Shown here piece by piece: positions 21,783 to 25,372 of a DNA stretch of 25,372 nt; position 1 is the first letter of the stretch, and each line of letters begins with the position of its first letter. Source of the stretch: a virus. The DNA lies in the IMG/VR virus record IMGVR_UViG_3300048062_000011, positions 1 to 25,372 of that record; one strand, 5' to 3'. The translations under genes and the position numbers were made by a program. Under the pieces are notes generated by a model that was given only the letters and a program-made list of their open reading frames with translations, made no database searches and had not been told where the DNA came from.

Positions 21783-23026
21783 TAACCGTCATTACCTAAA
21801 CAGAAAGATACTGCATTTCGAACCGCAACATCTACCATCTGAATCCCCACTACCCTAACTGTTCCTGAAGAAGAATTAGTGTATGGGTCTACGATTATAT
21901 CGAGACCGCCAAAGAATCCAACTAATAGGTCTGAGAAGTTACCAAAGTAATGATCACCAGCAGTAGGTTGGTTAGAAACAATAACATTATAGTTATTAAC
22001 TCTACCATCTCTATCTACAACAAACTGAGCTGTGCCTGAAGCCTTTTCAGTTGTTTTTAGCGTACCATAATTATCAGCTCTCATAATGTAAGAAAGGTTG
22101 CCTAGTAGAGCATTGTCTACAGCAACTTGACTTTCCATATTTACTGTTTCTGCCCATGTTGGGTTAGCAGCAGCAAATGTTACAGTATTGATACCTGATG
22201 TATTTTTGATACCTGTTGGGTTACCTGAAGAGCCTGATCCTTCTAAAGCAGCATCATCAATAGCTAAAGCCATGCTTTGTGCTATGTCGTTTCTGATTAG
22301 ATTCTCAACGTCTAAAGAACTTTGAGTTAACAGTTGTCTAGTAACATCTGTAAAACAACCTAAAGTTTTAGGGCTGAGAGTCACACTGCCAATAGCCATT
22401 TCTGACTCAGCAACAGCAGTTCCTTCACTTGATACGAAAGCAGCAGTAGAAGTACCAGTTTTCTTAGGTATTTTTACGTCACCCTGTAATCCTCTTAATA
22501 ATGTAGCACCTGCTGACATTACTGAAGATGAATTTCTTAATGCATCAATGAAATCACCAGCTCTAAAGTCTTGTCCTACCGCACCAGCATCATCAGTTGT
22601 ATTCAAATCTCTTTGATTCCAATCTCTTAATACTTCAGGTGGTAACATAAGACCCTGTGAGTTTCTTCCATATGCTTCAGAAGCAGCAGCAGAACATTCA
22701 AATTCAAATTCTGCAGCTCTTTGAGCAGCTCTATCTGAAGGGTTGGCTAGTGCGTTAATTCCTCTTACTAGGCTAAATCTCTTCATTTCTTTTTTGCTTA
22801 GTCCAATATCTTTTGGAGTTTCAAGTGGCTTACTAGCAATAGTTTCTAGTAATTCACCTCTAAACTCTTCAATAGTTTTGTGTTCAGCGATTGCTTTTGC
22901 AGCTAAGTCTTTTTGATTATGTCTTTCAGCTAACTTGTAAATCTCTTGTGAGTTTCTTTTTAATTCAGCTTTGACTTCTTCAGCAGATTTAGCTTTAACT
23001 TCGTCTAAATTGACTTCGTTATCCAT
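21782..23026 (-). CDS. Major capsid protein, HK97 fold, from internal start
   Basis: An internal ATG at 23026-23024 has a canonical AAGGAG six bases upstream (23038-23033) and would yield a free 414-aa capsid protein, in frame with the protease ORF. The first ~100 residues (MDNEVNLDEVKAKSAEEVKA ...) are helical and charged like the HK97 delta domain, which serves as scaffold and is removed by the protease. The core follows: LMLPPEVLRDW, DFIDALRNSSSVMSAGATLL, GDVKIPKKTGTSTAAFVSSE, SVTLSPKTLGCFTDVTRQLL, then ALEGSGSSGNPTGI, all typical of HK97-type capsid proteins. It ends VDVAVRNAVSFCLGNDG. The upper-level fusion is described separately. Confidence 0.88.
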   Translation of the reverse strand: MDNEVNLDEVKAKSAEEVKAELKRNSQEIYKLAERHNQKDLAAKAIAEHKTIEEFRGELLETIASKPLETPKDIGLSKKEMKRFSLVRGINALANPSDRAAQRAAEFEFECSAAASEAYGRNSQGLMLPPEVLRDWNQRDLNTTDDAGAVGQDFRAGDFIDALRNSSSVMSAGATLLRGLQGDVKIPKKTGTSTAAFVSSEGTAVAESEMAIGSVTLSPKTLGCFTDVTRQLLTQSSLDVENLIRNDIAQSMALAIDDAALEGSGSSGNPTGIKNTSGINTVTFAAANPTWAETVNMESQVAVDNALLGNLSYIMRADNYGTLKTTEKASGTAQFVVDRDGRVNNYNVIVSNQPTAGDHYFGNFSDLLVGFFGGLDIIVDPYTNSSSGTVRVVGIQMVDVAVRNAVSFCLGNDG

Positions 23027-24001
23027 TTTTATCTCCTTAAAAGATTGAGAACGTCCAACACCAACTAGTCTGCTTTGATCAGCAGGAACTGATACAGAAG
23101 ATACTTCCATAGGAGTCCAAGCTGCTCTATAAGCAACCTCTTTAGAGTCTTTTATTCTCATTAGTTTATTTACACGATATCCGACTGAAATATTCATTCG
23201 TATACCATCCTTCACGTCTTCAAACACTTCTGAAGCAAGTCGACTTTTACCAAATCGAACTACAGCAATTGTCCTTTTAGCTGTTTCATCTAGTCTGAAA
23301 TCTTCTATAACACCTATTTGCTTAGTCATGTCATGATCTAAAAGTAAAGGTGCTCTGCCTGAATTAATAAATTCCATATTAATATCATCGGCTTTATGAC
23401 TTAGTATTTCCATGCCAAATGATCTCTCAACTGGCTCTTCTGAAGATACACCTATTCTTACAGTCCTTGTATCTTCATCAATAAATTTTGCTCTTGAAAG
23501 GTCTATGTTTCTATATCGCATCGGCATATCAACAACTTTTCTTTCATCTTCAGGCTCTTCATAGTTTTCCTCTTCTATGACTTCCTCTTCAACCTCTTCC
23601 TGATGCTCTTTTGCAAACTCAACAATAACAGATTCATCTGTTTCGCTTACATTTAATATATGTCTATCTTCTTTATCCTTCATAGATTTTTCCTCTTTCA
23701 TTTTTTCTACTAGTCTTCTTGACCAAGTATAACCTGCATCGCCACCCCATAGTGCCCATGCAATCCTACCATTTGAAGGGTAGCCATCTTCACCTTGACT
23801 AAATCCTTCTGCTTTTTTATCAACTTCATGTCTACTAAAAAAGCTAAACATTCTTTTAACAGTTTCATCTGATAGATTTTCACCAGCTACTATTTGCCTA
23901 GCTCTAACAGCACCAACCCTAGTGCCACCTCTACCATGCTCTTTCCGCCAATCTAAGCCTTTCTGTGCTTCTGATTTCATGCCACCTGTAGGTTTAGGCA
24001 T
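21782..24001 (-). CDS. Prohead protease fused to major capsid protein
   Basis: One open frame of 739 aa from ATG at 24001. Residues 1-100 hold a small domain (GRGGTRVGAVRARQIVAGEN; RHEVDKKAEGF; AWALWGGDAGYTWSRRL) that also occurs elsewhere in phage head-gene clusters. A strongly acidic linker follows (about 132-154). Residues ~160-320 are an HK97-type prohead protease with LLLDHD (H223), NISVGY (S272) and PMEVSSVSVPAD (E299), the expected catalytic set. From M326 the capsid protein continues with no stop. A longer TTG start (24019) exists, but the ATG overlaps the portal stop as ATGCCTAA, fitting local style. In most HK97-like phages protease and capsid are separate genes. Self-processing could free the two parts. 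Confidence 0.85.
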   Translation of the reverse strand: MPKPTGGMKSEAQKGLDWRKEHGRGGTRVGAVRARQIVAGENLSDETVKRMFSFFSRHEVDKKAEGFSQGEDGYPSNGRIAWALWGGDAGYTWSRRLVEKMKEEKSMKDKEDRHILNVSETDESVIVEFAKEHQEEVEEEVIEEENYEEPEDERKVVDMPMRYRNIDLSRAKFIDEDTRTVRIGVSSEEPVERSFGMEILSHKADDINMEFINSGRAPLLLDHDMTKQIGVIEDFRLDETAKRTIAVVRFGKSRLASEVFEDVKDGIRMNISVGYRVNKLMRIKDSKEVAYRAAWTPMEVSSVSVPADQSRLVGVGRSQSFKEIKMDNEVNLDEVKAKSAEEVKAELKRNSQEIYKLAERHNQKDLAAKAIAEHKTIEEFRGELLETIASKPLETPKDIGLSKKEMKRFSLVRGINALANPSDRAAQRAAEFEFECSAAASEAYGRNSQGLMLPPEVLRDWNQRDLNTTDDAGAVGQDFRAGDFIDALRNSSSVMSAGATLLRGLQGDVKIPKKTGTSTAAFVSSEGTAVAESEMAIGSVTLSPKTLGCFTDVTRQLLTQSSLDVENLIRNDIAQSMALAIDDAALEGSGSSGNPTGIKNTSGINTVTFAAANPTWAETVNMESQVAVDNALLGNLSYIMRADNYGTLKTTEKASGTAQFVVDRDGRVNNYNVIVSNQPTAGDHYFGNFSDLLVGFFGGLDIIVDPYTNSSSGTVRVVGIQMVDVAVRNAVSFCLGNDG
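23033..23038 (-). promoter_or_regulatory. Internal ribosome-binding site for capsid protein
   Basis: AAGGAG, six-base spacer ATAAAA, then ATG, inside the fused protease-capsid frame. It encodes K-E-I-K-M in the fusion, exactly at the junction between protease and capsid delta domain. Its spacing and match are better than those of most true gene starts in this window. Confidence 0.8.
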
Positions 24002-25372
24002 CCTCTTCACCACCTTCAATTATAGGCTCTATAGGTGCTTTAGTAGCACCAAAAGGCTGATAAGCTAATTCTATATCATATTCTTTAGCTAATTCTACCT
24101 CTTTTTGATGTTGTTCAAATAATTCCTCAACATCACGACCATAGTTAGCTGATATGTCACTATATGTAACTGTACCATTTTGTAATCCTATAACATTAGC
24201 GTTCATTTCTTTAAGTGGGTCTATCCAAGCAAAGTTTCTAGGTATAAATGTTGCTGATGCAATAAATTTGTCTATTTTTTCTACTGGTAGTGATAAATAA
24301 TTAGTAGCAATAGCCATTTCTAGCCATTCTGCAAATATTGGCTCAATCATGTGTTCTATCATAAATTGTTGCCATATTTGATAGCTACTTCTATCTTCTA
24401 AGCTACCTTGTCTTATTGAAGAGTAGTTTACTGATGTTAAATCGTTGCTTAAAGCATGATATGAAATGTTTAAACCACTAGCTATGCTTCTTAATACGCT
24501 AGAAGTAAAACCCTCAAATGCACTTGTTGGATGTTGTGGGTCAAATGACTGAAATGATACACCTGCTGGTAATTGCTCAAATGTACCTGCATTTGCAGTT
24601 TGTACTGGGTTACCATCTATCTCTTCTGAGTCACCAACATAACCATCACCATCAGGCGAAGTAAAGAAACCCATTTTAGAACTTGCAACTCTTGCAGCAA
24701 CAATCTCAGCTTCAAGATATGCGTTAAGTTGCTTAACATTAGCCATTACAGTTGCAATATTAGTAACACCTCTTGTTTGTTCAGGTCTTGTTGGCATGTA
24801 TAGATGTATTATTTCATCAGCAGGTACAACTATATGCTCGTTTTCATTCATATAAGTTCTATCGAATGGATGATTCTTGTAAAGATGGTATGCAACTGGC
24901 TTGTCATACTTATCAACCTCAACACCCATCTTTATTTCATTACCAGTCTTAGGATTATGCTTGTTTAAATCTTCATCTAAGTGGTCTGCTTCTAAAAACT
25001 GTATTTGAAAGCCAAAAGGTGAGTCTTCTTTCTTGAGTTTCCTAATTAAGACTTCACCATCTCTTGCTAAGGCTTCAATAGCTATTTTTTGACAATCTAA
25101 AAACGATAATCTGCCATTAGCTGTACAATTACCCATTTTTGACCATTGTTTCCATGCATCTTCAATAAGTTTATTAGCTCGTATATCTAATTTGCCTTGA
25201 TTGACATCATCATCAAGCCTTACCTTTGCACTTAGCCTAATACCAGCCTTACCTATGACATTTGAAACCATAAGATTCAAATATCTTGCAATATGTGAGT
25301 CATTTCTAGCTAATTCTCTAGCTCTATCTCTTAAAACTCTTATATTGTCTTTAATTTCTGCATCTGCTGATG
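23994..25372 (-). CDS. Portal protein, lambda type, N-terminus outside window
   Basis: The frame is open through the right edge, so 458 residues are visible and the true start lies beyond. The visible N-terminus SADAEIKDNIRVLRDRAREL then ARNDSHIARYLNLM corresponds to residues some 45-60 into lambda-family portals. Further signatures are NVIGKAGIRL, DCQKIAIEALARDGEVLIRK, IIHLYMPTRPEQTRGVTNIA, YSSIRQGSLEDRSSYQIWQQ and EPIFAEWLEMAI. The dodecameric portal is the DNA gate at one head vertex and docks the terminase. The apparent methionine at 25280 is a TTG inside the gene, not the start. Its stop overlaps the protease-capsid ATG by eight bases. Confidence 0.92.
   Translation of the reverse strand, partial: SADAEIKDNIRVLRDRARELARNDSHIARYLNLMVSNVIGKAGIRLSAKVRLDDDVNQGKLDIRANKLIEDAWKQWSKMGNCTANGRLSFLDCQKIAIEALARDGEVLIRKLKKEDSPFGFQIQFLEADHLDEDLNKHNPKTGNEIKMGVEVDKYDKPVAYHLYKNHPFDRTYMNENEHIVVPADEIIHLYMPTRPEQTRGVTNIATVMANVKQLNAYLEAEIVAARVASSKMGFFTSPDGDGYVGDSEEIDGNPVQTANAGTFEQLPAGVSFQSFDPQHPTSAFEGFTSSVLRSIASGLNISYHALSNDLTSVNYSSIRQGSLEDRSSYQIWQQFMIEHMIEPIFAEWLEMAIATNYLSLPVEKIDKFIASATFIPRNFAWIDPLKEMNANVIGLQNGTVTYSDISANYGRDVEELFEQHQKEVELAKEYDIELAYQPFGATKAPIEPIIEGGEEDA

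Noticed and set aside
24002-24019. TTG start at 24019 for the protease-capsid gene
   Set aside because: It gives only six extra residues and a larger overlap with the portal; ATG at 24001 with the ATGCCTAA overlap fits the local style better.
1-25372. Lysogeny module, tRNA genes, defence or anti-defence system
   Set aside because: No integrase, excisionase, CI-like repressor, methyltransferase or restriction gene was recognised, and no tRNA cloverleaf was noticed by eye; a tRNA scan was not possible.

Overview
This window is almost wall-to-wall bacteriophage DNA from a tailed phage with a lambda/HK97-type siphovirus head and tail plan. Every credible gene lies on the minus strand, so transcription runs from base 25372 down to base 1. 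The DNA is clearly AT-rich, genes overlap by a few bases, and the tail fibre and several small proteins look like those of marine phages. A host from an AT-rich marine group such as Pelagibacterales is plausible, but this is inference from style only. No integrase, repressor, tRNA, CRISPR array or insertion sequence was seen.

Layout in transcription order. (1) Head and head-tail joining, 25372-20139: portal (N-terminus outside the window), a prohead protease fused in frame to the HK97-fold major capsid protein, a small basic protein, two tandem FII-like adaptor paralogues, a gpU-like tail terminator and a 55-aa protein. (2) Tail, 20152-11032: tail tube, a G/GT-type chaperone pair with a -1 frameshift site, tape measure, two distal-tail proteins, a gpJ-like tip protein, and a 1001-aa fibre ending in an S74 chaperone domain. 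(3) Lysis, 11019-9280: two conserved phage proteins of unknown role, a newly found 36-aa membrane peptide, an XhlA-like membrane protein, an HTS-type holin with a TTG start, and a GH24 endolysin, followed by a PD-(D/E)XK endonuclease (9314-8868). (4) Early/replication block, 8863-3131: a promoter-like sequence, a RecE/DUF3799-type exonuclease, small ORFs including a ribbon-helix-helix protein, a resolvase-like nuclease, an SSB-like protein with a DDDIPF tail, a TOPRIM-helicase, an iteron-bearing intergenic region, and small proteins including a DUF3310 member. (5) Packaging, 3134-1: a gpZ-like tail protein, the small and large terminase subunits, and the start of a small gene cut by the left edge.

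The large terminase leads off the left edge while the portal enters from the right edge. In lambda order (terS-terL-small joining gene-portal) these are neighbours. The window therefore looks like a nearly complete, circularly permuted genome opened between terminase and portal, with only a few hundred bases missing.

The most interesting items are the A AAA AAG slippery site with a 51-codon overlapping tail-chaperone extension (19271-19432); the strong internal ribosome-binding site that can release a free 414-aa capsid protein from a 739-aa protease-capsid ORF; a four-unit, 11-bp iteron array just after the primase-helicase gene; the duplicated FII-like adaptor; and several unlisted small genes (7483-7647, 7640-7762, 3429-3563, 10549-10659, 20139-20306).
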